From PALSA-612 sp963742925 (GTDB lineage Bacteria > Actinomycetota > Thermoleophilia > Gaiellales > Gaiellaceae): a stretch of DNA of 64,000 nt. The stretch is taken from NCBI GenBank assembly GCA_963742925.1, contig CAVUNV010000008.1, forward strand, positions 354,844-418,843, written 5' to 3'. Shown here piece by piece: positions 39,296-47,772 of this stretch. How positions within the stretch are numbered: the stretch's first letter is position 1; each line of letters opens with the position of its first letter. The position numbers were made by a program, and so were the translations under genes. The notes under the pieces were generated by a model. The model did no database searches. It was not told where the DNA came from and saw only the letters and a program-made list of their open reading frames with translations.

Positions 39296-40243
39296 GGCGG
39301 AAGGAGCGCCGTCGTCGCCATCGGCGGCAACTCGCTGATCAAGGACAAGGAGCATCAGACCGTCCGCGACCAGTACATCGCCGCGGGCGAGACCTGCTGG
39401 CACATCGCCTCGATGATCAGGGACGGCTGGGACGTCGCGATCGGCCACGGGAACGGGCCGCAGGTGGGCTTCATCCTGCGCCGCTCGGAGCTCGCGGCCC
39501 ACGAGCTCCACGAGGTGCCGCTCGACGTCTGCGGAGCCGACAGCCAGGGCGCGATCGGCTATGCGCTGGCGCAGAACCTGGAGAACGACTTCCGCCGGCT
39601 CGGCATCGAACGTCACGCCGTCTCGGTCGTGACCCAGGTCGAGGTGGCCGCCGACGACCCGGCCTTCACCGATCCGTCCAAGCCGATCGGCTCGTTCATG
39701 GACGAGGAGACGGCGATGCGCCGCCGCGACGCCGACGGTTGGGCCGTTCGCGAGGACGCCGGCCGCGGGTGGCGCAGGGTCGTCGCGTCGCCGGCGCCGA
39801 TCCGCATCGTCGAGGTGGACGCGGTGCGGGCACTGATCGAAGCCGGGTTCGTCGTGATCTCCACCGGCGGCGGGGGAATCCCGGTCGTGACCAACGCGGA
39901 CGGCGACCTCGAGGGCATCGCGGCCGTGATCGACAAGGACCTCGCGTGCTCGCTCCTCGCCACCTGCATCGACGCGGAGCTCTTCCTCGTCACGACGGCC
40001 GTGGAGCGGGTCGCGCTCGACTTCGGAACGCCCGAGCAACGGTGGATCGACCGGATGACGCTCTCGGAGGCCAGGGAGCGCCTGGCAGAGGGCAGGCACT
40101 TCGCCGAGGGCAGCATGGCGCCGAAGATCCGGGCCGTCATCGGCTTCCTCGAGCGCGGAGGCGGCGAGGCGATCGTCACCGACCCCGAGAACGTCGAGCG
40201 CGCGCTGGCCGGCGAGACCGGCACCCACATCGTCGCCGACTGA
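39292..40243 (+). CDS. arcC: Carbamate kinase, N-terminus displaced by an indel
   Basis: About 316 residues. Carbamate kinase transfers phosphate from carbamoyl phosphate to ADP, yielding ATP, CO2 and ammonia. Motifs are VVAIGGNSLI, GHGNGPQVGFILRRSE, VSVVTQVEVAADDPAF, STGGGGIPVV and EGSMAPKIRA. The ATG at 39292 overlaps the ygeW stop but is out of frame with this sequence by one base near 39305. A GGAAGGAG at 39299-39306 precedes the first homologous codons, yet no ATG, GTG or TTG follows it in frame. It lies at the end of the cluster and converges on the ABC ATPase gene (7-bp gap). Confidence 0.88.
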
Positions 40244-40250
40244 CGCGACC

Positions 40251-41748
40251 TTACGACGGCGCCGGATTCTCGCCGGCCATCCGCAGGCCGATCTCCTCCA
40301 CGTCGGTCTTGTCCTCGACGTCGAAGATCTGTCCCTCGTACATGACGACGATCCTGTCGTTGAGCGCGAGGATCTCGTCGAGGTCCTCGCTGATCAGCAG
40401 CACACCGATCCCGTGCTCGGCAGCGTCGACGAGGTACCTGTGCACGGTCTCGATCCCGGAGACATCGAGCCCGTGGGTGGGAGAAGCGGCGATCAGCACC
40501 TTCGGCTCGACCGGAGAACTCGCGGGCGAGGACGAGCTTCTGGAGGTTTCCGCCGGACAATGTGCGAGTCTCGACGGTCGCACTCGGCGTCCTGATGTCG
40601 TAGCGGTCGATCAGCTCGTCGGCGTGTGCACGCATTCGCCGCAGCGGGAGCATCGGCCCGACCGACTCGTGCCGGTACGACTTCAGCGCCAGGTTCACCG
40701 TGATCGACAGGCCCGGCGCTACGCCTGTGCCCAGCCGGTCGGCAGGCACGTAGGCGATTCCCGCATCGATGGCGGCGCGAGGATCGCCGTTCCTGATCGA
40801 CTCTCCGGCCACCCGGACCGACCCTTTCGTCACCGGCCGTAGCCCGGTGATCGCCTCGGCGAGCTCCTGCTGGCCGTTCCCGGACACCCCGGCGACCGCC
40901 ACGATCTCACCCGCCCCGATCGTCAGCGTCACGTCCTTGACCGTCGGCGCGCCGCGGTCACCCTCGACCCAGATGCCTTCCAACTCGAGCGCCGCCCTCC
41001 GGTCGCGACGCGCAGGGGCCGACCGGCTCACCGCTTCGATCTCGTGGCCGACCATCAATGCGGCAAGCGATCGTGGAGTCGCCTCGTCGGTGGGAACGGT
41101 CGCCATCGTCCGGCCCATCCTCAGCACGGTGACACGGTCGGAGACCGCCATCACCTCGTGCAGCTTGTGGGAGATGAAGATGACCGTCCGGCCTTCGGCG
41201 GCCATCTGGCGCAGGGTCACGAAGAGCGTCTTGGCTTCCTGCGGGGTGAGGACCGCTGTCGGCTCGTCGAGGATCAGGACCCGCGCTTCCTGGTAGAGCG
41301 CGTTCAGGATCTCGACGCGCTGCTGCTCGCCGACGGCGAGCTGCCAGATCCGCGCACCGGGATCGACGGCCAGCGAGTAACGCTCGCCGAGCTCTCGCAC
41401 CTGGCGTGCGACCGCGTGGGAGTTGACCAGGAACTTGCGGCCTTCACCGCGCCTGTCGCCGAGCATGATGTTCTCGGCGACGGTGAATCGCTCGACCAGC
41501 CGGAATTGCTGGTGCACCATGCCGACACCGGCGTCGAGGGCGTCGCGGGGGGAGGAGAAGCTGACAGGCTTCCCGTTGAGCTCGATCTCGCCTTCGTCGG
41601 GCCGGTAGAGACCGGTGAGGATGTGCATCAGCGTCGTCTTGCCGGCGCCGTTTTCGCCGAGCAGGGCGTGCACCTCCCCGGCGGCCGCCTCGAAATCAAC
41701 ATGGTCGTTGGCGAGCACGCCCGGGAAGCGCTTCGTGACCTGCAACAT
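40251..41748 (-). CDS. ABC transporter ATPase of BMP (nucleoside/purine-type) system, duplicated NBD, one frameshift
   Basis: This protein of about 498 residues has two ATP-binding cassettes, as in simple-sugar and nucleoside importers. First cassette: Walker A GENGAGKTTLM, signature AVGEQQRVEILNAL, Walker B VLILDEPTAVL. The second has a degenerate Walker A GVSGNGQQELAEA and an intact signature LSGGNLQKLVLARE. An extra base near 40520 shifts the last 90 residues (KVLIAASPTHGLDVSGIE to the stop). It follows the binding-protein gene across a hairpin. No permease gene is present beside it. Confidence 0.87.
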
Positions 41749-41759
41749 CGCAACAGCAG

Positions 41760-41788
41760 GGGAGGCGCCGCGACCAGCGACGCCTCCC
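41760..41788 (-). terminator. Intergenic hairpin between binding protein and ATPase genes
   Basis: gggaggcg (41760-41767) pairs exactly with cgcctccc (41781-41788) around 13 bases. It lies 12 bp before the ATPase start codon and after the BMP gene. In binding-protein operons such hairpins often protect the upstream mRNA or attenuate downstream expression; that role is inferred. Confidence 0.5.
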
Positions 41789-41827
41789 GCACCTAGAAGC
41801 AAGTCGGGGGCCTGTTGCCCCACCGCA

Positions 41828-42956
41828 CTAGCCGGGCGGCAGGACGTGAGAGACCGACCCGACAACCCCCTTCACCAACCACTGCATCGAGTACAGCTGA
41901 TCCCCGCCTGGTCGACAAACACTTCCCCTTCGCGATCCTGCAGCTTGCCAGCCTGGTCATACACCGGCCCACAAAACTCGTTGAACGTGCCGCTCTGGAT
42001 CGCCTTCTGCTTCGCCGCGATCAACGCCCTCGTCTTCGAGCTCACGATTCGGGCCATACGGCGCCAACTTCGTGAACCCATCATTGATCGACCCGTAATA
42101 AAACCCCGTCTTCCACGTGCCGGCCATCGCCGCCTTCACACGCTTCAAGTAGTACAGGCCCCAGTTGTAGACGGACGCCGTCAGCCACTGCTTCGGCGCG
42201 AACTTCTGAGCGTTCGAGTCATAGCCGACCCACGGAACACCATGCTTCTCCGCATACACACCCGCCGCCGGACTATCCACATTCTGACCCAACACATCCG
42301 CACCCGCCGCGACCAGATTCTGGGCGGCCGCAGCCGTCTCCTTCGGCGGCGAGAACCACGAATTCGTCCAAATGATCTTCACCTTCGCCCCCGGATGCGT
42401 CGCCTGCACACCCAACGCGAACGCATCCGTGTGCCGAACCACCTCCGGGGTCCCAAACGGCACCACATACCCGATCAACACCCTTCTTCGTCGCCGCCCC
42501 AGCGGCCATGCCCGACAGGTAGATCGTGTCCTCCGCCGCCCCGAAATACTCCGCCTGATTCCTCTTCACCTGCGACCCCGTCGCCTGCTCGAACAACACC
42601 TTCGGATACTTCTGCCACAACTGACCATTCACACCAAACTCGAGCATCCCGAACGAGGTCGCAAAAATCATGTTGTAACCATCACGAACAAGCCCGGCGA
42701 CGATCTGCGGCACCGACGCGTTGCTGAACACATTCTCCTTGTACGTCGTCTGCACCTTGCTACCCAACATCTTCTGCACGTACAACCGACCCGCATCATG
42801 CGCCTGCGACCACCCACCATCGTTATGCGGCCCCGGATAAATAAACGCCACCTTGTACACGGCGGCCCGAGACGCGGTGCCGGCGGAGACGGTGCCCGCC
42901 ACAGCGAGTGCCACCACGAACAGGAGCCCGGCCAGCATCAGCCTAGCCCTCTTCAT
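41828..42956 (-). CDS. BMP-family ABC substrate-binding protein, three frameshifts
   Basis: The protein of about 375 residues has a cleavable signal (LMLAGLLFVVALAVAGTVSA) without a lipobox Cys. BMP-domain landmarks follow: YKVAFIYPGPHNDGGWSQAHD, DGYNMIFATSFGMLEF, EYFGAAEDTIYLSGMAAG, VLIGYVVPFGTPEV, ADVLGQNVDSPAAG and GTWKTGFYYGSINDGF. Extra bases near 42482, 42057 and 41905 displace the frame; the corrected C-terminus reads SMQWLVKGVVGSVSHVLPPG. ATG 42956 is chosen because aaggag lies six bases before it; another ATG sits at 42962. BMP proteins bind nucleosides or purines, which fits the neighbouring catabolic cluster. Confidence 0.85.
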
Positions 42957-43137
42957 TGTCATCTCCTTCCCGGTCGCCCGAGGGCCGACTCGGCCGGGCG
43001 AGCGACACTGACCTCACCTCCTACCCCGGAGGAACAGTGGGAATGTCGCAGCGCCCGACGCCGCTCACATCAGGGCGGCCGCTGAGGGAGGCTTCCACAA
43101 ACTACCGACCGGCAAACGCTGTCGATACTCTCGGCAG

Positions 43138-43485
43138 GTGGCCTTCGATGAGCGTCTGGCGGAGCGCGTGTCAAACGTTCTCGAGGACGTTCCCGATGTA
43201 CGCGAGCAGCAGATGTTCGGCGGCATCGCCTTTCTGATCGGCGGCCACATGGCCTGCGGCATCGTCGGCGACGAGCTGATGCTGCGCCTCGGAGAGCAAG
43301 GCGCCGACGCGGCACTCGACGAGCCTCATGTGCGGCCGATGGACTTCACCGGCAAGCCGATGAGCACGATGGTGTTCGTCGAGCCGGCAGGCATCGAGTC
43401 CGACGAGGTGCTGGCCGGCTGGATCACGCGTGCCGTCGCGTACGTTCAGATGCTTCCGCCGAAGACGAACCAGCGCGGGCGCTAG
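43138..43485 (+). CDS. TfoX N-terminal-domain protein
   Basis: This 115-residue protein consists only of the TfoX/Sxy N-terminal domain: VSNVLEDVPDVREQQMFGGIAFLIGGHMACGIVGDELMLRLG, then MDFTGKPMSTMVFVEP. In gammaproteobacteria TfoX-type proteins influence competence, but isolated domains in actinobacteria have no known role. GTG 43138 is the only reasonable start. The stop overlaps the end of the leftward cupin gene by four bases. Confidence 0.85.
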   Translation: MAFDERLAERVSNVLEDVPDVREQQMFGGIAFLIGGHMACGIVGDELMLRLGEQGADAALDEPHVRPMDFTGKPMSTMVFVEPAGIESDEVLAGWITRAVAYVQMLPPKTNQRGR

Positions 43486-44393
43486 GACGCTTCGGCTCGA
43501 CCTCCGTCGTCGAGCTTGTCGGCCAGGTAGGCCCAGTCCCGCTCGAACCGGTAGGCGTGCCGGTCGGGCGGCCCCGGCGCCGACGTCTCCAGCCACCTCA
43601 CCGTTCCACCGCGCGTCTCGTAGAACGCGTGCACGCAGCCGACGCCGGTCCAGAACACGTCGCCCGGCCGGAGCGAGTGACGATCGCCGTCCGCGACGAC
43701 GTCGACCTCGCCTTCGAGCATGACATACGACTCCTCGAACGGATGGTCGTGCGGGTGCGCGACGGCCCCGGGGTGGTAGCCGACCATGAACATCGTGTGG
43801 AGCTGGGCGTCCAGGCGCTTGTCGACGAGCATCTTCACCGTGATCCCGCTGTAGAGGAGCGCAGCCGTCGACATGCTCGCCGAGACCGTCGGAGCCGCGA
43901 CCTGTGCACCCTCTGTGAGCCGCTCGACCTCCATGTCGCCGGCCGACAGGTGGAAGAGATTGCGGTTTCTCGGGTCGCGCAGGTCGAGCTCGACCGCCGA
44001 ATCGACGGGCGCCTCCCCGACGAAGAACGTGTCCGGCGGCTCACCCGGGCCGCGCGGACGCGGCGAAGCCATCTCGATCCACCGGCCCTCGCCCTCGCAC
44101 CGCCAGGCGTGCGGAACGCCGACGGGGATGGCCCCGCATGCATCCGGCTCGAGCTTCAGGCCTCGGCCGTCGAGGTAGAGGACAGGCGTTCCCGAGAGGA
44201 CGTAGAAGCCGGTCTCGAACGAGTGCAGGTGCGTGTCGACATGACCGTTCTCGAGCTCGATCAGGCTGAGCCCGGTGTGGACAGCGCCCGAGTCGGCGCC
44301 GATCAGCACCGCCCGCCGCAGTCCCCGGCTGTGGCCGGGCAGCGCGGGCGCGAACTCGATGTCCTCGCGGCGGATCAGGTGGTATCGCTTCAT
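43482..44393 (-). CDS. Bicupin protein
   Basis: The 303-residue protein has two cupin barrels. The first is around VDTHLHSFETGFYVLSGTPVLYLDG with GVPHAWR (residues 50-110). The second, around AHPHDHPFEESYVMLEGEVDVVADG with GCVHAFYE (205-265), has the better metal-site pattern HPHDH...E...H. The arrangement resembles ureidoglycine aminohydrolase and related bicupins, which is noteworthy beside a purine-type cluster. Dioxygenase or isomerase roles are equally possible. Its start overlaps the upstream dehydrogenase gene by four bases. Confidence 0.78.
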   Translation of the reverse strand: MKRYHLIRREDIEFAPALPGHSRGLRRAVLIGADSGAVHTGLSLIELENGHVDTHLHSFETGFYVLSGTPVLYLDGRGLKLEPDACGAIPVGVPHAWRCEGEGRWIEMASPRPRGPGEPPDTFFVGEAPVDSAVELDLRDPRNRNLFHLSAGDMEVERLTEGAQVAAPTVSASMSTAALLYSGITVKMLVDKRLDAQLHTMFMVGYHPGAVAHPHDHPFEESYVMLEGEVDVVADGDRHSLRPGDVFWTGVGCVHAFYETRGGTVRWLETSAPGPPDRHAYRFERDWAYLADKLDDGGRAEAS

Positions 44394-45287
44394 ACCGCGC
44401 CTGGAGTCTCCCGCAGCTGCAGGAAGAGCGCCATGAAGTCCATGTCCGCATACCCGCGTTCGGCAGCGGCGTCGAGAAGCGTGCGAAGCTGCCGGGTGAA
44501 GGGCAGCGCCAGGTCACTCTCGCCGGCGAGACGAAGGACGAGGTCGACGTCCTTGAGCATCATCGCGGTGGTGAAGGTGGCGGAGTAGTCGCCCCGCAGC
44601 AGCGGGTCGGTCTTGTACGCGATGAACGGCGAGCCGACGACGGAGGAGTTGATCACCTCGAGGAGTGTCCTCTGGTCGATACCGGCGGCCTCACCGAGCA
44701 CGAGCCCCTCGCCGAGCAACTCGGCGGTTCCGCCGATCAGGATCTGGAGGACGAGCTTGACGACGCGCGCTCGCTCGCCTTCTCCGACGTAGAGCACCTT
44801 CGGCCCGATCGCGTGGAGCAACTCGTCGACGCGTTCGACGACGTCGGCGGAGCCGGAGACGATGATCGTCAGATTCCCGGCGCGGACGACCGACGGATTG
44901 CCGCTGACCGGGGCTCTCAGGTAGGCGACGCCCGCCTCGGCCGCCCGCTCGGCGACGCGTTCCGAGACCGTTACCGAGACCGTGCTCATGTCGATCAGCA
45001 CCGTCTCTCGCGGCGCGCGCGACAGCAGCCCCGCCTCGCCGAGAACGACCGCCTCGAGCGCGTCGTCGTCCGCGAGCATCGTCAGGCAGACGTCTGCCTC
45101 CCGCAGGGCATCGGCCGACGATGCCAGGATCCTTGCTCCTCGCCCGGCAAGCAGCCTCTGCTTTCTCGATCGTCCGGTTGAAGACGGCAAGCGGGAACCC
45201 GCTGTCGAGAATGCGCTCGGCGATCGGGAGACCCATCTTTCCGAGGCCGACGACGGCCACGCGGTTGCGGACGGCTGCGTTCGCCAC
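44390..45287 (-). CDS. NAD(P)-dependent beta-hydroxyacid dehydrogenase (3-hydroxyisobutyrate/tartronate-semialdehyde type), one frameshift
   Basis: About 298 residues: Rossmann motif VAVVGLGKMGLPIAERI at the start, LIDMSTVSVTVSERVAE, APVSGNPSVVRAGNLTIIVSG, and catalytic-lysine helix VVKLVLQILIGGTAELLGEG. An extra base near 45150 shifts the frame after FNRTIEKAEA. The enzyme class oxidises beta-hydroxyacids or reduces tartronate semialdehyde, the latter being a step of glyoxylate and ureide metabolism. It is co-transcribed with the bicupin gene (ATGA overlap). Confidence 0.85.
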
Positions 45288-45442
45288 GGAGGCGAACGAT
45301 AGACGCGCCGTACAGTGTCAGTCGCGACTCTCGTCGGTGCGCTGGGGTGGAGAGCTCATGGGGAAACCGGCCGTTTCCCCAGAGTTCGGGCCGGGGCGGC
45401 CGCGCCGCCGCGAGCGCGACGGAAGCAAGCGGAGCGCGTACG

Positions 45443-46072
45443 ATGCGACGGATGCGCGAGATCCGGCCCGGGCTGTGGCACTGGACGGCGATCCACCCGT
45501 CGATCGGCATGATGGTCAGCGGCTACCGCCTGGCTGCCGAGCGAGTGCTGCTGGACCCTGTGGTCCCCGAGGAGGGTGCCGGCGTGCTCGGCGGTCCGCC
45601 GCCAACCGACGTCCTGCTGACGAACCGCCATCACTGGCGTGGCTGCACGGAGCTCATCGCCGCGTTCGGGGTGACGGTCCACGCGCCGCGTTCCGGCCTG
45701 CACGAGTTCGGCCTCGACCGCCCGGTCACGCCCTACGACCCGGGCGACGAGCTGCCCGGCGGGGCCGTGGTCCACGGGGTGGGCCACCTGTGCCCCGACG
45801 AGATGGCGCTCTGGTTCCCCGCCTACCGCGCCTTGGCGATCGCCGATGGCGCCATCCGCCATCCGCCCGGCGGCCCGCTGGCGTTCGTCCCGGACCGCCT
45901 CATCGGCGCGGACCCCGAGCCGGTGAAGGCCGCCCTGCGCGAGCGCTACGGCGAGCTGGCGCGCGAGCTGCGCCCCGAGGTCCTGCTGCTCGCGCACGGC
46001 GAGCCGATCATCGACGGCGGCGGCGCGGCGCTGGAGCGGTTCTCGCGGGAGGGTGCGTCCGCGGAGTTCTGA
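45443..46072 (+). CDS. Metallo-beta-lactamase-fold-like protein lacking the usual HxHxDH motif
   Basis: About 209 residues from ATG 45443. The pattern IRPGLWHWTAIHPSIGMMVSGYRL, LLDPVVP, DVLLTNRHHWRGCTEL, VHGVGHLCPDEMALWFPAYRALAIADG and LLLAHGEPIIDGG follows the order of MBL-fold proteins. The metal motif is reduced to NRHHWRGC, so hydrolase activity is doubtful. Function unknown. It is not obviously linked to its neighbours. Confidence 0.65.
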   Translation: MRRMREIRPGLWHWTAIHPSIGMMVSGYRLAAERVLLDPVVPEEGAGVLGGPPPTDVLLTNRHHWRGCTELIAAFGVTVHAPRSGLHEFGLDRPVTPYDPGDELPGGAVVHGVGHLCPDEMALWFPAYRALAIADGAIRHPPGGPLAFVPDRLIGADPEPVKAALRERYGELARELRPEVLLLAHGEPIIDGGGAALERFSREGASAEF

Positions 46073-46092
46073 GCTAGCCTCAGACGAGTGCG

Positions 46093-46629
46093 CTATGGCT
46101 CTACGCTCGTCGGAGGCGGGGGCCAGACGGGAGCGCTGACGACGCCCGGTAGCGCTTTCTCGTAGAGCTGTGCGAGGCGGTCGAGCTCCCGCGGTGTGAG
46201 CCGCTCGAGGAAGAGCTCGCGCACCGTCGCGTGGTGGATGACTTGTGCGCGGCGCAGCGCCTCGAGTCCGGGTCTGGTCAGCGCGGCGAGCGCCGCGCGC
46301 CCGTCCGCCGAGTCCGGCTCGCGGCGAACGAGGCCGCGTTCCTCGAGGCGCGTGACCACTCGGGTGATTCCACTCGGGGTGAGCATCCGTTGGGCGCCGA
46401 GGTCGCTCATGCGCAGTCTGAGTCGAGGAGCGGTGACGAGTGTGATCAGGACTCCGTAGTCGGCGAGTGACAGGTCGCCGTGCTGCTGGAGGCGGCGGTC
46501 GATCTCGCGCGTGACGGTTTCCCGCATGCGGATCAGCCCGCGCCAGGCGTGGAACTCCTCCTCGGTGAAGGCGTCGGGCTCGGGGAGGTCGTCGAGCCAG
46601 CGTTCGGGGTCGGCGTTATTACTTGACAC
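46093..46629 (-). CDS. MarR-family transcription regulator
   Basis: The 178-residue winged-helix repressor has SLADYGVLITLVTAPRLRLRMSDL, MLTPSGITRVVTRLEERGLVRRE (recognition helix and wing entry) and ADGRAALAALTRPG, which is the MarR wing. GTG 46629 lies inside an inverted repeat that also overlaps the promoter of the divergent cupin gene. Autoregulation and control of that cupin are therefore very likely. The ligand is unknown, probably an aromatic compound. Confidence 0.9.
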   Translation of the reverse strand: MSSNNADPERWLDDLPEPDAFTEEEFHAWRGLIRMRETVTREIDRRLQQHGDLSLADYGVLITLVTAPRLRLRMSDLGAQRMLTPSGITRVVTRLEERGLVRREPDSADGRAALAALTRPGLEALRRAQVIHHATVRELFLERLTPRELDRLAQLYEKALPGVVSAPVWPPPPTSVEP

Positions 46630-46651
46630 AGTGAAGTAAATCTCCTATAGT
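46619..46651 (+). promoter_or_regulatory. Promoter of the cupin gene overlapping a MarR operator
   Basis: TTGACA (46623-46628) and TATAGT (46646-46651) are separated by exactly 17 bp, a near-consensus sigma-70 promoter reading right. TTACTT (46619-46624) and AAGTAA (46634-46639) form an inverted repeat covering the -35 box and the marR start codon. A further tgaagta half-site follows near 46664. Repressor binding would block both genes. Confidence 0.7.
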
Positions 46652-46710
46652 TGTTTGCGTGTGTGAAGTATATCGGATCGCGGCTCCATCAACCGAGACA
46701 GGAGATGAAC

Positions 46711-47181
46711 ATGACGACGCTCCCATACACCGTTCTCGCACCAGACGAAGGGCTCCGGCTCCAGTCCGGCCCCGGACGAGACCTCATCTTCAAGGTCACC
46801 GGCGAGAACACCGGCGGCGCCTTCGACTACTTCATCGTCGAGGTCGCACCGAAAGGCGGCCCGCCGCTGCACGTCCACCACAAGCAGGAGGAGACGATCC
46901 ACGCTCTGAAAGGCCGCTACAAGATCCAGATCGGCGAGGACACCTTCACCTGCGAGGAAGGAGGCTTCGCCTATCTCCCGTCAAACGTGCCCCACGCGTT
47001 CCTCAACCTGACCGACGAGCCGGGTGAGGTCATCGTGGTCTACACCCCCGGCGGCGGACACAAGTTCTACGAAGAGCTCGGCCCGGCAACCCGGAACGGC
47101 ACCGCCGACCGGACGGCAATCGCGGCAATCTTCGAGAAGTACGACATGACACTGCTCGGACCGCCGCTCAGCGACGACTGA
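46711..47181 (+). CDS. Single-domain cupin under MarR control
   Basis: About 156 residues from ATG 46711 (aggag six bases upstream). Cupin motifs are PPLHVHHKQEETIHALKGRYKIQIG and FAYLPSNVPHAFLNLTDEPGE, with a complete His/His/Glu/His metal set, then VVYTPGGGHKFYEELG. Small cupins of this type are often quercetinase- or oxygenase-like, or have regulatory roles. The substrate is not inferable. It is divergent from the MarR gene and shares its operator. Confidence 0.85.
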   Translation: MTTLPYTVLAPDEGLRLQSGPGRDLIFKVTGENTGGAFDYFIVEVAPKGGPPLHVHHKQEETIHALKGRYKIQIGEDTFTCEEGGFAYLPSNVPHAFLNLTDEPGEVIVVYTPGGGHKFYEELGPATRNGTADRTAIAAIFEKYDMTLLGPPLSDD

Positions 47182-47324
47182 ACGCTGTCTCCGACCCCCT
47201 TCCTGCCAGGGAGGCCGGCCCGCTCGACCTCCCTGGCACTTCGACACCTCCCGGATCGGCCCGGCTCTCGACGACGCCGCGGACAACTGAAAGGCGACCA
47301 AGGCGACGAGGTGACCGCGAGAAC

Positions 47325-47352
47325 AGAAAAGCCCTGTTTCCAGGGCTTTTCT
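47325..47352 (-). terminator. Terminator of tRNA-Ala
   Basis: A perfect 12-bp stem (47325-47336 with 47341-47352) with a 4-base loop lies just after the tRNA 3' end. Read leftward it ends in a T-rich run (gggcttttctgttctc), a classical intrinsic terminator. It may also end the rightward cupin transcript. Confidence 0.85.
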
Positions 47353-47356
47353 CTCA

Positions 47357-47429
47357 TGGAGCTAGGCGGGCTCGAACCGCCGACCTCCTGGGTGCGATCC
47401 AGGCGCTCTCCCAGCTGAGCTATAGCCCC
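47357..47429 (-). tRNA. tRNA-Ala (anticodon CGC)
   Basis: A cloverleaf is readable on the minus strand: acceptor ggggcta pairs with tagctcc (one G-T), D-arm gctcagctgggagagc, anticodon stem cctgg/ccagg with loop atcgcac, T-arm ggcggttcgagcccgcc, discriminator a. The anticodon CGC reads GCG alanine codons. CCA is not encoded. A hairpin terminator follows directly. Confidence 0.95.
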
Positions 47430-47441
47430 GCACCGGGAAGT

Positions 47442-47726
47442 CTAGCCTGAGGCCGTCCCGCGCTTCTCGTCCAGCTTGCCGGCCTTGATCGTCTCGGCCA
47501 TGGCCTTCGACTCCTCCCGGTAGACGCTGCCGTCCTCGAACTCGATCACCGGATAGGCGCGCTGGCCGGACAGCTGCTCGATCTCGCCACGCTTGCTCTT
47601 GAACAGCGGGCCCTTGACGACGACGTACTCGATCCCGGCGTCGTCGAGCGCGCTCTGCACCTTCCAGCAGGGGTGACCCTGCATCTTGACCCAGATGTTC
47701 GAGCATCGGTGGAGCTTGACTGCCAT
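47442..47726 (-). CDS. Glutaredoxin/GST-N-domain-like protein
   Basis: This 94-residue thioredoxin-fold protein reads MAVKLHRCSNIWVKMQGHPCWKVQSALDDAGIEYVVVKG and continues with SGQRAYPVIEFEDGSVYREES, the cis-Pro and glutathione-site region of the GST_N_3/glutaredoxin family. The cysteines at 8 and 20 are not in a CxxC pair, so a monothiol or structural role is more likely. ATG 47726 follows aggaggacgag. Its stop is 12 bp from the tRNA-Ala 5' end, on the same strand. Confidence 0.8.
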   Translation of the reverse strand: MAVKLHRCSNIWVKMQGHPCWKVQSALDDAGIEYVVVKGPLFKSKRGEIEQLSGQRAYPVIEFEDGSVYREESKAMAETIKAGKLDEKRGTASG

Positions 47727-47772
47727 CTCGTCCTCCTGATCCGTGGGCGGCGACGACTTACGATATCGCCGG

